From contig NC_080172.1 in the NCBI RefSeq assembly GCF_950295315.1, forward strand, positions 116,778,313 to 116,842,312: a stretch of DNA of 64,000 nucleotides, in the 5' to 3' direction. Source of the DNA: Erinaceus europaeus. Its lineage: Eukaryota; Chordata; Mammalia; Eulipotyphla; Erinaceidae. Below, piece after piece: positions 1 to 10,949 of this stretch (position 1 is the first letter of the stretch; every line of letters begins with the position of its first letter). The notes beneath the pieces are model-generated. The model did no database searches and was not told where the DNA came from. It was given only the letters and a program-made list of their open reading frames with translations. The position numbers and the translations under genes were made by a program.

Positions 1-51
1 GAGAGAAATCAAGATGGGAGGGGAAGATAGAGAGGGTAAGTGACAGAGAGG
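1..51 (-). mobile_element. SINE-A, left part, split by LTR
   Basis: GAGAGAAATC...GATAGAGAGGG...GACAGAGAG matches the reverse complement of the pyrimidine-rich SINE middle. The rest resumes at 410 after the LTR. The tail lies outside the window. Confidence 0.75.
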
Positions 52-346
52 TGCTGTGCAGATGTCCCCTCAGGTTAGTGCCAGTTCCTGCGAGAGTTAA
101 TACAATATTCTCGAAGTGCCCTTCCCAACCAATCCTGTCCTGGCTTGTCACTCCTGGTTTTGCCCTATAAAAGCCCTTCTTCCATCCCTCTCCCTCTTGC
201 CCGGTTTTCACCTCAGTGGTTAGACACAGAAAAGGGTGGTCCAGGAGGTGGCCATTTTTCTACCTCCACGCAGCCCGAACCACTGTGCTCTCACCCAACT
301 CTGAGGTGCCATGCAAATAAAGAATTGTGTTCCCTCTCCACTCAGA

Positions 347-392
<46 letters not shown>

Positions 393-409
393 CGCAGCAC
401 AGCACAACA
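52..409 (+). mobile_element. Solo LTR, class II-like (LTR1)
   Basis: It starts TGCTGTGCAG and ends CAGCACAACA, with a TATA box (CCTATAAAAGCC near 168) and a poly(A) signal (AAATAAAG near 315). It interrupts a SINE; the 6-base flanks GAGAGG and GAGAGA match at 5 of 6. It shares many blocks with the LTR at 18421-18914. No internal viral sequence is adjacent, so it is a solo LTR. A (CT)n run near 352-390 has expanded in the R/U5 part. Confidence 0.75.
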
Positions 410-541
410 GAGAGACACCTATGGCCCTGCTTCACCACTTGTGAAGCTTCCCTCCTGCTGGTGGGGGCCAGGGGCTTGAACCAAGATCCTTATACACTGT
501 GACAGGTGCACTTAGTCAGGTGCAGGACCATCTGGCCCCCT
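410..541 (-). mobile_element. SINE-A, head part, resumes after LTR
   Basis: GAGACACCT..GGCCCTGCTTCACCACTTGTGAAGC then GGGGCTTGAACC and ATCTGGCCCCC form the tRNA-like head on the minus strand, completing the SINE begun at 1. Confidence 0.8.
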
Positions 542-1700
542 TCTTGTCTCTCCCCACCTCTTTCATTCTCATAACAGATAAGTAAATGAACATATTAATT
601 AAGAGACAATAGCAGATATCATGAGAGACCAGCCAGAACCCACACTTGGGAGTCAGCCGGACGTGAGATCAAGTCCAATACTATCATATGTCTGTCTGTC
701 TGTCTATCTGTCTGTTTGTGGTGCCGTCTTTGCAAGAAGGGTCACCATGCCAGAACCACATGGGCTCCAGTTTATTCAACTGTATGGTGCACAGGAGACC
801 TGCTCCCCACACACTGGGAAGATTAATTAACCATGTCCAGGGGCACACAGACATCATCAGGTCAGTGATACCCACTACCGTGGCTGGAGAATTGGGTTCA
901 TGGCACGCCCGGCATCATCTCCTGAGCCCCCCCCCCCCTTGTGTCTTTACAGGAGGAAATTAAAGACTAGAAAGTGGGAGGGAGTCATCGAATCCATCAA
1001 CAGTGGGGCTTGACTCTCTCGGGGGCTGTGAGCACTGTGCAGTCTGTGGGCTGAGGCCTGCTGGCCTCCTGGTAGTCATCTTTTGGATGGCTGCCTCATA
1101 GACAGGATGGCTAATTCCAGGGCCTTCTGAGAGCCCATTCTGTCTATATTACGACCCTGTCTGAAGCAACTCTGTCCTTCTTCCCTGACTCTCTGTTAAA
1201 TGGATAAACAGTCTCTGAATGTCAGTGCCATGGACTGTGTCCAAATGAGGACTGGAACCATCCATTTTAGGTTCCTCCATGCTGCTGTGTCCATAGGAGG
1301 GGCTAGAGAGGATATGGACAGATTGATGCAAGAGGCTGGAAAGACGTATGAAGAATTGACAGTGATTGGAAATGACTTATAAGAGCAACTTATCAGACCT
1401 CTGCTATGTCCCCAAGAAAAGGCTGGACTGGACTCACTCAGATATGTACAACCCCAACATGGGATAGTGGGAGGCCGACATATATGACAGTTCAAGGTGG
1501 AAGACCAAGTCAGAGAAAAAGAAATGAAATACTACAGATGCCAGAAGAGGGCTCAGCCTGGAAGAGATGATTCCTGAGACAGTTCCAACTGTCTAAGAAA
1601 TAAACTGAAGTGATGGCAAAGAAATAATTGAGATAGTCCTTGTAGAGGAAAAAATAAAAAGGAGAAAGCAGGGAAAAAATCAAAATCATAGAATACCCCT
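542..1700. other. No gene seen
   Basis: Mostly unique sequence with a short TCTG/TCTA run near 689-716 and a C run near 930. Open frames are short and show no recognisable protein. Confidence 0.6.
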
Positions 1701-1914
1701 TTAAAAATTGTCATTATTTATTTATTGACAGACATGGCCAGAAATCAAAATGGAAGGATGAGATAGAAAGAAAGAGAGAGAGAGAGAGAGACACCTGCAG
1801 CCCTGCTTCACAACTAGCAAAGCCCTCTCCCTGAAGATGGGGACTAGGGGCTAGAACCCAGGTCTCTGCACATTGTAACATGTGCCCTCAACCAGGTGCA
1901 CCACTTCCCAGCCC
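1701..1914 (-). mobile_element. SINE-A
   Basis: Full-length copy: A/T-rich tail at left, a GA run near 1774-1790, GACACCTGCAGCCCTGCTTCAC, B box region GGGGCTAGAACCC and head end CACTTCCCAGCCC. Confidence 0.8.
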
Positions 1915-3092
1915 TGGAATGTGCCTTTTTTGTTGTTCGTAATACTGTAACACCAGCATAATGACTGAGAGATAACAGATGCTCAGTAGACTTGTCCCAT
2001 GGAACAATGGAGTTAATGGGACATACAGCTTGTTCACTGAACCAATGCAAAAGCTCTGTGAGGCTGCCACCACTGTTTCTCCTTCTACAGATGGGAAATA
2101 GAGGCACACAGAGAGTAAGAGACCTATTCAAGTGACTTGAGAAAGGAGTAACGGACAGTGCTGGGCTTCACCCTACATGACCTTGCCTCCAAAGTTTATT
2201 TTCTGAGTCATTCTGCTTGCGTGGGACCTTCTATGTTCTCCTGTTGTTGAGAACTGCTGTGTATAAGGACCACAAAGAAAGGCACAGTGGTCTTCATGGG
2301 AAGTTATCCTAAAGAACTACAGGCTGGCTCAAAGGACGGAACTTACTTCTGAGGGGCTAGAAGGTAAAGATCCAGGTTTCAGCTATGTTGGCTTCTTCTG
2401 AGAGCTCTCTCCTTGTCTTGGAGGTGACTAACTGTCTTCTTCTTGTGTCTGTGAACGGTCTCCCCTCTGTGTGTGTGCTTCTGTTCAAGTCCCCTCTTCC
2501 TATGAGGACACTGGATACATTGGATTAGAATCTACTCTAATTATCTCCTTTGAACTTTATTGCCTCTTTAAAGACCCTCTCTGCAAGTAAGATCACATTC
2601 TGAGTCGCTGGGGGTTGGAATTCCAGCACCAGCATGCAGATGTGATGGGGGAGATCACATTTCAGCTGGTCATCAAAGGGTTCAGGGAACTGGTGGCAGA
2701 TGAAGGCCAAGAGGCAGGCAGGACTCAGATTCCACTGGGTCTTTGCACAGCAAGGCTGCATCTGGGCCACATCTGGAGCACAGGCCAGACTCTAAGCAGG
2801 ATGGCTCTACTGCAGCAGATGCTCCCAGGCTCTTCTGTGCACAGATGGCTCCTATGGGACAAAAGGCTCCTATGGCGTCCACTTTGTAGCTAAAAAGATG
2901 AAGCTGCACTGACATCTTCGCATTGTTACACATCTGCTTTGGCCAGGGGTGTGTAACAGCTAAAAAAACCCAACCACTATTATATCACTAGTAAGCATAA
3001 TCGTAAGCACAAACACACTGTGAGGTTGCCTCTACACTGTGAAGTCAACCAAACAGAAGCACAGTGAAGCAGAGCTATAAAAGTTGTCACAA
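1915..3092. other. No gene seen
   Basis: Unique sequence without recognisable repeats or coding similarity. The open frames around 2537-2933 resemble no protein family I know. Confidence 0.6.
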
Positions 3093-3296
3093 GGGGCCAG
3101 GCGGTGGCGCACCTGGTCAAGCGCACACACTACAGTATGCAAGAACCCAGGTTCAAGCCCCTGGTTCCCACCCGCACGGGGAAGGCTTCACGAGTGGTAA
3201 AGCAGGGCTGCAGTTGTCCCTCTGTGTCCCCTTCTCCTCTCAATTTCTCCCTGTCTCTATCCAATAATAATTAAATTAAATATAAAATTTAAGAAG
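3093..3296 (+). mobile_element. SINE-A
   Basis: Head GGGGCCAGGCGGTGGCGCACC, B box GGTTCAAGCCC, tail CTGTCTCTATCCAATAATAA. TTGTCAC before and ATGTCAC after suggest a target-site duplication. Confidence 0.9.
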
Positions 3297-3306
3297 ATGT
3301 CACTAG

Positions 3307-3421
3307 TGAGGTCAGGTGGTGCTGTACACTGTACATATATGTTGCAAAGCACAAGGATCCAGGTTCAAGTCCCCAGGTCTCCAATTGCGGGGGGTGGGGG
3401 GTGGGAGGGCTTCATGAGTGG
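3307..3421 (+). mobile_element. SINE-A, head part, split by LINE
   Basis: Head GAGGTCAGGTGGTGCTG through CTTCATGAGTGG. It is interrupted exactly there by the non-L1 LINE and resumes at 4307. Confidence 0.85.
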
Positions 3422-4306
3422 TTCTTCTTCTAGTGTTTGCCCTTCTTCCGTAGCCAGTCAACAGCGTCAGGTTGAGCCTGATGTCAAGTTTCGAGACCTC
3501 CTTTGAATCTGGAGGGGTGGCAGTCATTGACTATGTGGGTCATAGTCTGTCTGGAGTCGCAGGGGCAGTTCGGGTCGTCTCTGACTCCCCAGCGATGGAA
3601 CATAGCGGCGCACCGGCCATGGCCTGTTCGATAGCAATGGAGGAGGGCCCGATCATAACGTGCTAGGTCAAAGCCGGGTTGACGCTTGCAGGGGTCTGTG
3701 ATGAGGTGTTTGTTCTTCACCTCAGCTGACTGCCAACTCTGTTTCCAAGAGTCTGGAACAGAGAAGTTCAGTGTAGGCGTAGGGGACCAGATTGGGTGAC
3801 GAGACATCAAGCATTGGACAGGGTGGGCGAAGATATCCACGTATATTGGCGGGTCCGGTCGAGCGTAGAAATGAACTTAGATGATGCCGCATCCCGATGA
3901 ATATCTGGCAGGGCGATGTGGCTAAGAACTGGCAGCCATGGAACCGGGGTGGAACGGATGGTTCCAGAAATGATCCTCATGGAGGAATATAATTTGGAAT
4001 CGACCAAGTGGACATGGGGGCTACGGAACCATCCTGGGGCACAGTATTCTGCAGTGGAATAGCATAATGCCAGAGAGGATGATCGTAGTGTGGAAGCGCT
4101 CACGCCCCATGAGGAGCTGGCCAGTCTTGCAATGATGTGATTCCTCGCGCCCACCTTTGCTGCAGTTTTTATGAGATGTTCGTGAAATGACAGAGTGCGA
4201 TCGAGAGTAACGCCAAGATAGACTGGCTGGGCTTCATGCCGGATTCTCGTATCGCCAAGCTGCACATTAAGCTCACGCGAGGCCGAGGCGTGGTGTAGAT
4301 GGAAAA
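3422..4306 (-). mobile_element. 5'-truncated non-L1 LINE (CR1/Jockey-group-like), copy 1
   Basis: The minus strand encodes the C-terminal part of a reverse transcriptase. From its 5' end come an FHLHHASASRELNVQLGD segment, YLGVTLDRTLSFHEHL, then LALCYSTAEYCAPGW and PWLPVLSHIALP. In a second frame come RTGHGRCAAMFHRWG and a Cys-rich CPC...QTMTHIVNDC tail. These are hallmarks of CR1/Jockey-group non-LTR elements (established knowledge), not of L1. Breaks: one frameshift around 3807-3840 and one premature stop at 3484-3486. The coding frame would otherwise run almost to the 3' end, which reads CACTAGAAGAAGAA, so there is practically no 3' UTR and a short GAA-type tail. The element interrupts a SINE-A and is flanked by CATGAGTGGT at 3413-3422 and 4307-4316 (the terminal T on the left could belong to either), a target-site duplication. 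It is dead as a gene but evidently a young insertion. Confidence 0.85.
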
Positions 4307-4410
4307 CATGAGTGGTGAAGCAGGCCTGCAGGTGTCTCTCTTTCCCTCCCCCTCTCTATCTCCCCCCTTCCCTCTTGATTCCCTTCTGTCTCTATTCAAT
4401 AAATAACAGC
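4307..4410 (+). mobile_element. SINE-A, tail part, resumes after LINE
   Basis: CATGAGTGGTGAAGCAGG continues the SINE begun at 3307, with the pyrimidine-rich middle and the CTGTCTCTATTCAATAAATAA tail. The repeated CATGAGTGGT is the LINE's target-site duplication. Confidence 0.85.
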
Positions 4411-4619
4411 ATTGAAAAGAGGCCACATTAAAATAAAGATATTTCTAGTTTTATAGCAGGCTGAGAAGTTATGGAAAAGCATAGCTTACTCAAGACCACC
4501 CTACCGATGGCCTGATGACAATTCTCGCTCACCCCCACCCCCAACTTAGGGGAGTTAGTAGGAACTGTGAGCTGCTATCAGGAGCGTGAGACAAACAGGC
4601 CTCTTGAAGAAGAATGGCT

Positions 4620-4816
4620 GTCAGGGTGCAGTGGTAGTGTGCCTACTTGCGAGTGCAAGTCACCACGTGCAATGACCCAGGTTCAAGCCACTGGTCCCCA
4701 CTTGCAGGGGAGAGGCTTCCCAGGCTGTGATGTTGGGCTGCAGGTGTCTCTCTTTCTCTGCATCTCTGTCTCCTCCTTCCATTGCAATTTCTCTCTGTCC
4801 TATCAAATAAAAAAAG
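4620..4816 (+). mobile_element. SINE-A/B-type copy
   Basis: Divergent head, B box GGTTCAAGCC, GGCTGCAGGTGTCTCTC, tail TCTCTCTGTCCTATCAAATAAAAAAAG. Confidence 0.75.
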
Positions 4817-5113
4817 GGGAACCTGGCAGCGGTGCACCCAACTAAGCATACCTAGTATGAAATGCAAGAATCAACTCAAGGAGGCAGGTGTGAGCCCCTG
4901 GCTCCCCCATTGCAGGCTTTACGAGCCGTGAAGCAGGCCTGCAGGTGTCTCTCTTTATCTCTCCTCCTCCATCTTCCCCTCCTCTCTCAATTTCTCTCTG
5001 TCCTAATCAATAAATTAGAAAAAAAAACACAGCCAGAAGTAGATTCGTAGTGCCAACACTGAGCCACAACAATAACTCTGGGGACAAAATAATAATAATA
5101 ATAATAATAATAA
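4817..5113 (+). mobile_element. SINE-B with 3' block, AAT tail
   Basis: The head GGGAACCTGGCAGCGGTGCACCC abuts the preceding SINE. The extra 3' block (AGTAGATTCGTAGTGCC...CACTGAGC...AACTCTGGGG) is present, followed by an (AAT)n tail at 5090-5113. Confidence 0.8.
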
Positions 5114-6535
5114 ATATAAAAATAAATGAAGAGGAGGAAAAATTAAGTAAAAAGAAGGGATCTCAACTTTAATTTGATGGTGACTGCTATAATTCACTAA
5201 GTAGTTAGAATAAGTAGGACTTTGATGGCAAAAGAAAAAAAAAACCTCATGGAAACTTGAGCAATTTTCCTGGGAGAATGTAAGAAAAGATATGTCTTAT
5301 AAATTTGGTCACATCCCACCAAGTGACCCTCAAGGTCCCCAGTGAGCTACAAATAGGACTTTGACCTTCCCTATGGAGAGAAATAGCTCAGATACGGCAC
5401 AATCAGCCCTTGGGGCTGTCCGACACGTAACAGGTCCCAGTGCAAACAGAAGACAGTCAAATACATTAAATGCATCCTCAGGGAAGGGTCTGTGTTAAAT
5501 GTGTTAAATCCATATTCAAAATATCAAAGAAACTAAATGGCAAACCATCTTCAACAATTCACACTCTAGCAGAAAGACTTCTGGGCAGAGAGAGGTCTGA
5601 GTTTCATCTCTCTGTCTCGACCCAGCATGGCCACACTCCGGCTAGGTTGGAGCCGCGGCTGACCCACATCCCTGTCCCTTCATGCCAGGAGCAGCTGGCT
5701 TCACGAAGGGCTTTGCTCCTAGGCTTTATATCTCCCGCTAACAAGGATTGTTTCCTTTTCTGCTCGCTTCCTGCTTGGCCAAAATTGCCCCCAAGCTTAG
5801 GGTGGACTCGTTAAAGGACATGTACTGTGGCCTCGTCAGCACTCCAGAGGGAGTTCTCGTTCTAGATGAGTTCTTGGAGGTTGGCAGGCGCTGGCATTAG
5901 CCTCAGGCTCAGTTGGGGACAGGCATGAATCTACATTTGCTTTGTGGTTCTTGGTGGAGCCCACCTCCCCCAGGCTCTGGGACTGAGAGTGTCTGTTTCG
6001 TATGAGCTGTTGTCCGAGGAGTCCTCTCAGTTTCTTGTTCTCTGGGCAGCTCCCAGCATGGCAGCTGACTTCATTGTGATGAGCACTGGTGGGCCCAGAG
6101 TGTACTAGCTAGGAGACCCTGTCTTCCATACCTTGCTTTCCAAAGTGGCAGCCCAGGGCTTTGTCTATTCTGTTTATTACAAATGAATCCTGAGGCGTTG
6201 CCCATGCTCAAAGGGGGCAAGATTGGAGGCGAGAATCATTGGGAACCAATTTAGAGGCAGCCGGCCAGACCTCCCCTCTCCATTATTCACTGGGCCCCAT
6301 GAGCTGAGCTGGGACCATGATTTTCCCTCTTGGACTTGGGCAAAGACGCTCCATTAGAAAGGGGGCCGAGAAGAGGGAGTGGTGACTTGAAGAACATGTG
6401 GTGTTCAGCCAAGCAGAGCCCCTGGGGTACGTGCTGTGGGGAAGTGAGGACAGAACAGAAGCAACGGACAACAGATGTGGCCCATTACCGTTAATGGGAG
6501 TCGCTTCAGCCAATTACACCCTGGGAGCTGCATCT
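5114..6535. other. No gene seen
   Basis: Unique sequence with a few CpGs near 5630-5660. No recognisable coding exon. Confidence 0.6.
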
Positions 6536-6872
6536 CTTATTTTTTTAGATTTATTTATTTATCAGCAAGAGAAAGAGAGAAACAAAGAGGGAGGACTGGT
6601 AGTAGCACACAAGGTTAAGTACACATAATATGAAGCATAAGGATCCCCGGTTCTAGTCCCCTTGTATTTGTTGTGATTTTTAGTTTTTTTTTTTTTTTTT
6701 TTTTTTCCAAGAGCACTGTTCAGCTCTGGTTTATGGTGGTGCGAAGGATTGAATCTGGGACGTTGGAGCCTCAGGCATGAAAGTCTGTTTACATAACCAT
6801 TATGCTATCTACCCTCCACCCTGCTTTTTAGTTCTATGTGCACTAAACTGGTGTGCCACAGCCCGGCCCCAG
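6536..6872. mobile_element. SINE cluster (SINE-A pieces and a SINE-C)
   Basis: SINE-A-type fragments (TTTATTTATTTATCAGCAAGAG at the left, GGATCCCCGGTTCTAGTCCCC near 6642) flank a reverse SINE-C at about 6684-6825. The SINE-C reads GAGCACTGTTCAGCTCTGG, GATTGAATCTGGGA, CCTCAGGCATGA, ACCATTATGCTATCTACC. CCACAGCCCGGCCCC at the right is the head of a reverse SINE-A. Exact nesting is unresolved. Confidence 0.65.
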
Positions 6873-7005
6873 GGGACCGATTTTAGCTATGGATTCTCAG
6901 AGCCGGAGCACAGGGATAGTCTGACCTGAGGGCAGACCAGCTGGTTGTGCTGGTGCTTATTCAATGTCTGCCTTTCCGTTCCTGTGAGCACTCCATGTCT
7001 GTTTT

Positions 7006-7040
7006 TTGTTGTTGTTGTTGTTGTTGTTTGTTTGTATTAT

Positions 7041-7071
<31 letters not shown>

Positions 7072-7192
7072 CTGCAGTCTGCCCCACCACTCCTGAAACT
7101 CTTCCCCTGCAAGTGCAGGCCAGGTGCTCAAACCTGGGTCCTCATGCACGGCTCCCTGTCTGCTTTGGTGACTGTGCCACTGCCTAGCCACA
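7006..7192 (-). mobile_element. SINE-A with (GA)n expansion
   Basis: A TTG run at 7007-7030 and GA run at 7045-7070, then GCAGTCTGCCCCACCACTCC, TCAAACCTGGGTCC and CACTGCCTAGCC. A diverged reverse copy. Confidence 0.75.
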
Positions 7193-7216
7193 CTGAGCGT
7201 CTGTTTTTTTGTTTGT

Positions 7217-7526
7217 TTGATTCTTTCGTTTTACCTCCAGGGTTATCACTGGGGATCGGTGCCAGCAACCTCCATGCCACTGCTCCTGGAGGCCATTTTT
7301 TCCATTTTATTGGACAGGACAGAGAGAAATTGAGAGAAGAGGGGGAGATAGAGAGGAAGAGAGACAGAGAGACACCTGCAGACCTGCTTCACTGCTTGTG
7401 AAGCAACCCCTGATGCAGGTGGGGAGGCGAGGGCTCAAACCTATATCCCTGTGTGGATCCTTGCACTTAGTACTACGTGTGCTTAGTACCATGTGTGCTT
7501 GACCGTATGCACCACCGCCCAGCCCC
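7217..7526 (-). mobile_element. SINE-B, full with 3' block
   Basis: The reverse copy begins with the 3' block (TACCTCCAGGGTTATCACTGG, CCACTGCTCCTGGAGGCC), then GGACAGGACAGAGAGAAATTG and GACACCTGCAGACCTGC, with the head ending CACCACCGCCCAGCCCCC. Confidence 0.9.
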
Positions 7527-7599
7527 CCTCATCTGTTTTTTTTTTTTTTTCACCACTGTGTTTGTTCCTATGGAGTCTGACACTTATCTGTAGGATGAC

Positions 7600-8281
7600 T
7601 GAATGACTACATCACTGAATCAATCAATAGCCTCTCCCCTGAGCAAGACCCTATTTATCTGTCGAGATAAATCGGCCCCAGTGTGGGGCCTTGCGTAAGC
7701 TGAGGTCAAGCATGGCTCGGGCCGTGGGGGGATCCCCTGGATGCCTGGGAGGTAAAGGCCTTCTGTCAGTCTCCCCAGGGGGTTTTTGCTTCTAAAAGTT
7801 GAGCAAAAAGGGAACCTGTCAACGGGTCCCAGCCCCACTATGAGTCTCCTTCATGTGGGAGCCCACATCCCCTCTGTGCTAGCTGGCGGTTTTCTCTTCC
7901 TCATTCTGCAAACTAGCTTGACCACTTACCCAATGGTTACTGGAGAGACCCTCACCATTTCTCTGCCCCCTGATATCTGGACCATATAAGGTATCCCTCA
8001 ACATTCCTGACCATATTAGGCTAAGCCATAACTGCTCTGTCCTTCCCGCTACCTCAACCTATAAACACTATTGCTTGCTGTATAATAAACGCATTATTCA
8101 TAGTCAAATAGCATCCTGGGGTGATCCTTGGCTTCCTCTCTTGCCATGATCTGCAGGGAAAGACACCCCCCCCCCCCAGCGTACTCACCCCTGCTGCCCT
8201 TGGTCCTGCTCCTTCAGCACAACAGAGCAGGTCAGCCAACTCGGCCAGACTGAGAAGTGGGGTCCTCGTCAGGATCCCGAC
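7600..8281 (+). mobile_element. Probable solo LTR (LTR2)
   Basis: The left boundary is uncertain. Promoter-like CCTATAAACACT near 8060 and poly(A) signal AATAAACGC near 8085 are followed by an R/U5-like stretch with a C run (8167-8178), ending ATCCCGACA at 8281. No viral genes flank it. Near its left end are two adjacent perfect inverted repeats at 7653-7672 and 7675-7691. No target-site duplication was found, so this is a moderate call. Confidence 0.5.
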
Positions 8282-9378
8282 ACCCATATCCAAGGCCTCA
8301 TCTCCAGGCAGCATTGAGGGCACCTCTGGGGTTTCTCTCCCCCCTTCCTCTCACCCCCGTCAGTCACCCAGGCGGTATGTCTGTCCAGGGAGACACCGCA
8401 GGCGGGGTGGGGGGGGTGTCCCAGGTTTGGATCCAGGAGCTGCATCACAGGGCTCACTTCCTCGCTCAGCCTATATCTACTCCTTGCCTTTAGCCAGGGT
8501 GCTGATCGTCTCCCCAGCTTGGTCTCCTCTCCTGCACGTGGGGGTCAGCAGCAGCTGTGACGTGGGGATTAGAGACCTTACCTCACGTGGAGTTCTTCCA
8601 GCGGCGCGGGACCCACAGGGCACGGAGTCAATTAATAGCGGCCAGTCCCTGCACTGGCTCACTTATCACCTGGCTCTCTAATTACTGACTTAATTGGAGT
8701 ATGAGCTCCTTCAGGGCGGGAATTTGAGCGCCCGATTGCAGCTGCACAGAGAATCCGGACACTAGCCTTGGGGTCTTCTGACGCTCCACTTCTCCTGCCC
8801 TGTGCTGCCACCTGGTTCCAGGCCCCTTGGCCCCTGGAGACCAGCAGAGGAATCGGGGTTCCACTTGCCTCCCTCTCCACCCCCTCATCAATCTTGATTA
8901 GGGAGTCCTTGCGCTGGAGTTAATCTTCTTGTAGATGCATATCAGTCTTCTAGCGGGGAAGCTCTCCCGCACTAATGAGGAATCATAGTCTTGCCATGTT
9001 CTTATTTGGCTAATTAGTACACAGATTTCTGGGAGGGGGGTGTTAGAGGGTAGAGAAAAGGTCAGGAATGATAGCGGGAGAAAAGTTGAGGTTCCCAGGG
9101 GGCTGGGGTAGGAGCAGTGAGTTTCAGGGGGAGGTGAGGGGATCACAGGGCTCCTGGCTTATCCCTGAAATGGCGCCTGGGCACTAGGCAGGGGCAGGAG
9201 GCCCCGTCCACCTCACACCCAGTCCCAGCTGCGAGGACTGTCGGGGAGAAACTGGGGAAACAGAAAGGGGGCTTTTGGCTGTGCACCTGCTTTGCCCAGG
9301 CAATGTGTGATCTGCTGAGATTCTGAAGCTCCTGAGAGAGTCAGGTGGTGCTTGCCCCATGACAAGAAGGTGGGACCA
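8282..9378. promoter_or_regulatory. Unique block with possible conserved elements
   Basis: It is free of SINEs. Two stretches (about 8620-8720 and 8880-9030) are rich in homeodomain-type TAAT/ATTA motifs with intact CpGs, for example CAATTAATAGCGGCC, CTAATTACTGACTTAATTGG and GGCTAATTAGTACA. This composition is typical of conserved non-coding enhancers. Function is inferred only, and no coding exon is seen. Confidence 0.3.
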
Positions 9379-9610
9379 GGGGCCGGGTGGTGGCACACCT
9401 GGTTGAGCGCACACATTACAGCACTCCAGGACCCTGGTTTGAGGCCCTGGTCCTTACCTAAGCAGGAGGAAAGCTTTGGAATGGTGAAGCAGGGCAGCAA
9501 GTGTCTCTCTGTATCTCTCTCTCTAGCTCTCTCTATCTCCCACTTGCCTCTTGATTTCTGGCTGTCTCTATCCAGTTAATAAGTAATAAAAATAAAGAAG
9601 AAGAAGCAGG
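9379..9610 (+). mobile_element. SINE-A
   Basis: GGGGCCGGGTGGTGGCACACC head, GGTTTGAGGCCC B box, TCTGGCTGTCTCTATCCAG and an AATAAAGAAGAAG tail. Confidence 0.9.
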
Positions 9611-9743
9611 TCGGTGGACCACGGAGCAACCCAGAGGAACTGTGACATTCCCGCAGGGATGAGGAAAGGGGTGCCGGGCAGAGAGGAAACTGGCCTCTTT
9701 GCCACCCAGGTGGGCATTCTCCTCCCTGTATTCAACAAATATG

Positions 9744-9960
9744 TGTGGGCAGGTGGTGGCAACACATGGTTAAGCACTCACGTTACAGTGCGCAAGGACC
9801 CAGGTTCAGGCCCCATGACCCCACCTGCAGAGGGAAAGCTTCACAAGAGGTGAAACAGGGCATCAGGTGTCTCTCTGTGTCTTCTCTGCTCTCTGTCTTC
9901 CACTCTCCTCTCAACCTCTCTCTGTCTCTATCCAATAATAAATAAAGATATTTAAACAAA
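9744..9960 (+). mobile_element. SINE-A
   Basis: GGCAGGTGGTGGCAACACATGG head, GGTTCAGGCCCC, TCTCTATCCAATAATAAATAAAG tail. Confidence 0.9.
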
Positions 9961-10263
9961 TGTGTCAGGTGCCCACTGGGTTCTGGCATGTGGGGCTGAG
10001 CTTAAGGGGCCACGCACAGAAACATCTCCCAGGAAGGACCTCCTTGGGGGAATGCTCTGAAATATGGGAGTCTGAGACTCCCACCAAGATGGGAAGAGCC
10101 TGCAGATTAGGGTGTCTGTGGCGAGGGGAGCAGAGGGGTGGTTACATGGCACCCAGGAGGAGGTAGACTCAGAAAGGTGGCCCCACCTAGGCAGTCAGAA
10201 TGTTCTGAGCCTCTGCTTCCTTGCCAGTGAGTTCTTCAGATTGATCTGTTTGTCGGTTTATAT

Positions 10264-10387
10264 TGGAAAAACCACAGAGTCCTGCTTGGCGCTGGCATAT
10301 AATGGTGGCAGGGATTGAACCTGGGACTTCTGGGGCCTCAGGCCTACACATCCTGTGTTCTAAGGCTGAGCTCTCTCCATAGCCCAT
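10264..10387 (-). mobile_element. SINE-C
   Basis: GGCAGGGATTGAACCTGGGAC, GGGGCCTCAGGC and the head end GCTCTCTCCATAGCCC, the reverse of the short third SINE family. Confidence 0.65.
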
Positions 10388-10395
10388 AAAATGAC

Positions 10396-10623
10396 GGCCT
10401 TTGTTTTTTGTCTTGCCACCAAGGTTATCTCTGGGGCTCAGTGCCCGCCCTATGAACTCACTGCTCCTGGAAGCCTTTTTTTTTTTTTTTCCTTTTCTTT
10501 CCATAGAACAGAGGGAAATGGAGGGGAGGGGAGATGGTAAGGGAGAGAGAGATAGACACCTGCAGACCTGATTCACCACTCGTGAAGCTTTCCCCCTGCA
10601 GGTGGGGAGCAGTGACCAGGCCC
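10396..10623 (-). mobile_element. SINE-B, head missing
   Basis: The reverse 3' block (GCCACCAAGGTTATCTCTGGG, TCACTGCTCCTGGAAGCC), a T run, then GACACCTGCAGACCTGATTCACC and CCCTGCAGGTGGGGAG. It stops before the tRNA-like head. Confidence 0.8.
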
Positions 10624-10767
10624 TGAAATGCTTCACGATCACACTTCCAGATACGTATCATGCATCACATAGAGAGAGCTCAGGTCTTGCAGGAGTTCTG
10701 GGTCAGCAAGCAGGCCCCAGGAGGAGGTGCGAAGCCAGATCAGGGAACTACTCAAGCGATCACGCTT

Positions 10768-10894
10768 CCTCCTTCCTTCCTTCCTTCCTTCCTTCCTTCC
10801 TTCCTTCCTTCCTTCCTTCCTTCCTTCTTTCCTTCCTCCCTTCCTTCCTTATTCCTTTTATTTCTTTCTCTCTTTCTTTCTTTCTTTCCTCCCT

Positions 10895-10934
<40 letters not shown>

Positions 10935-10938
10935 TACT
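10768..10938. repeat. (TTCC)n/(TTTC)n microsatellite
   Basis: About 90 bases of TTCC units, then an interrupted block, then TTTC units. It abuts the A-rich 3' end of the L1 fragment on its right. Confidence 0.95.
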
Positions 10939-10949
10939 TTCTCTCTTTT

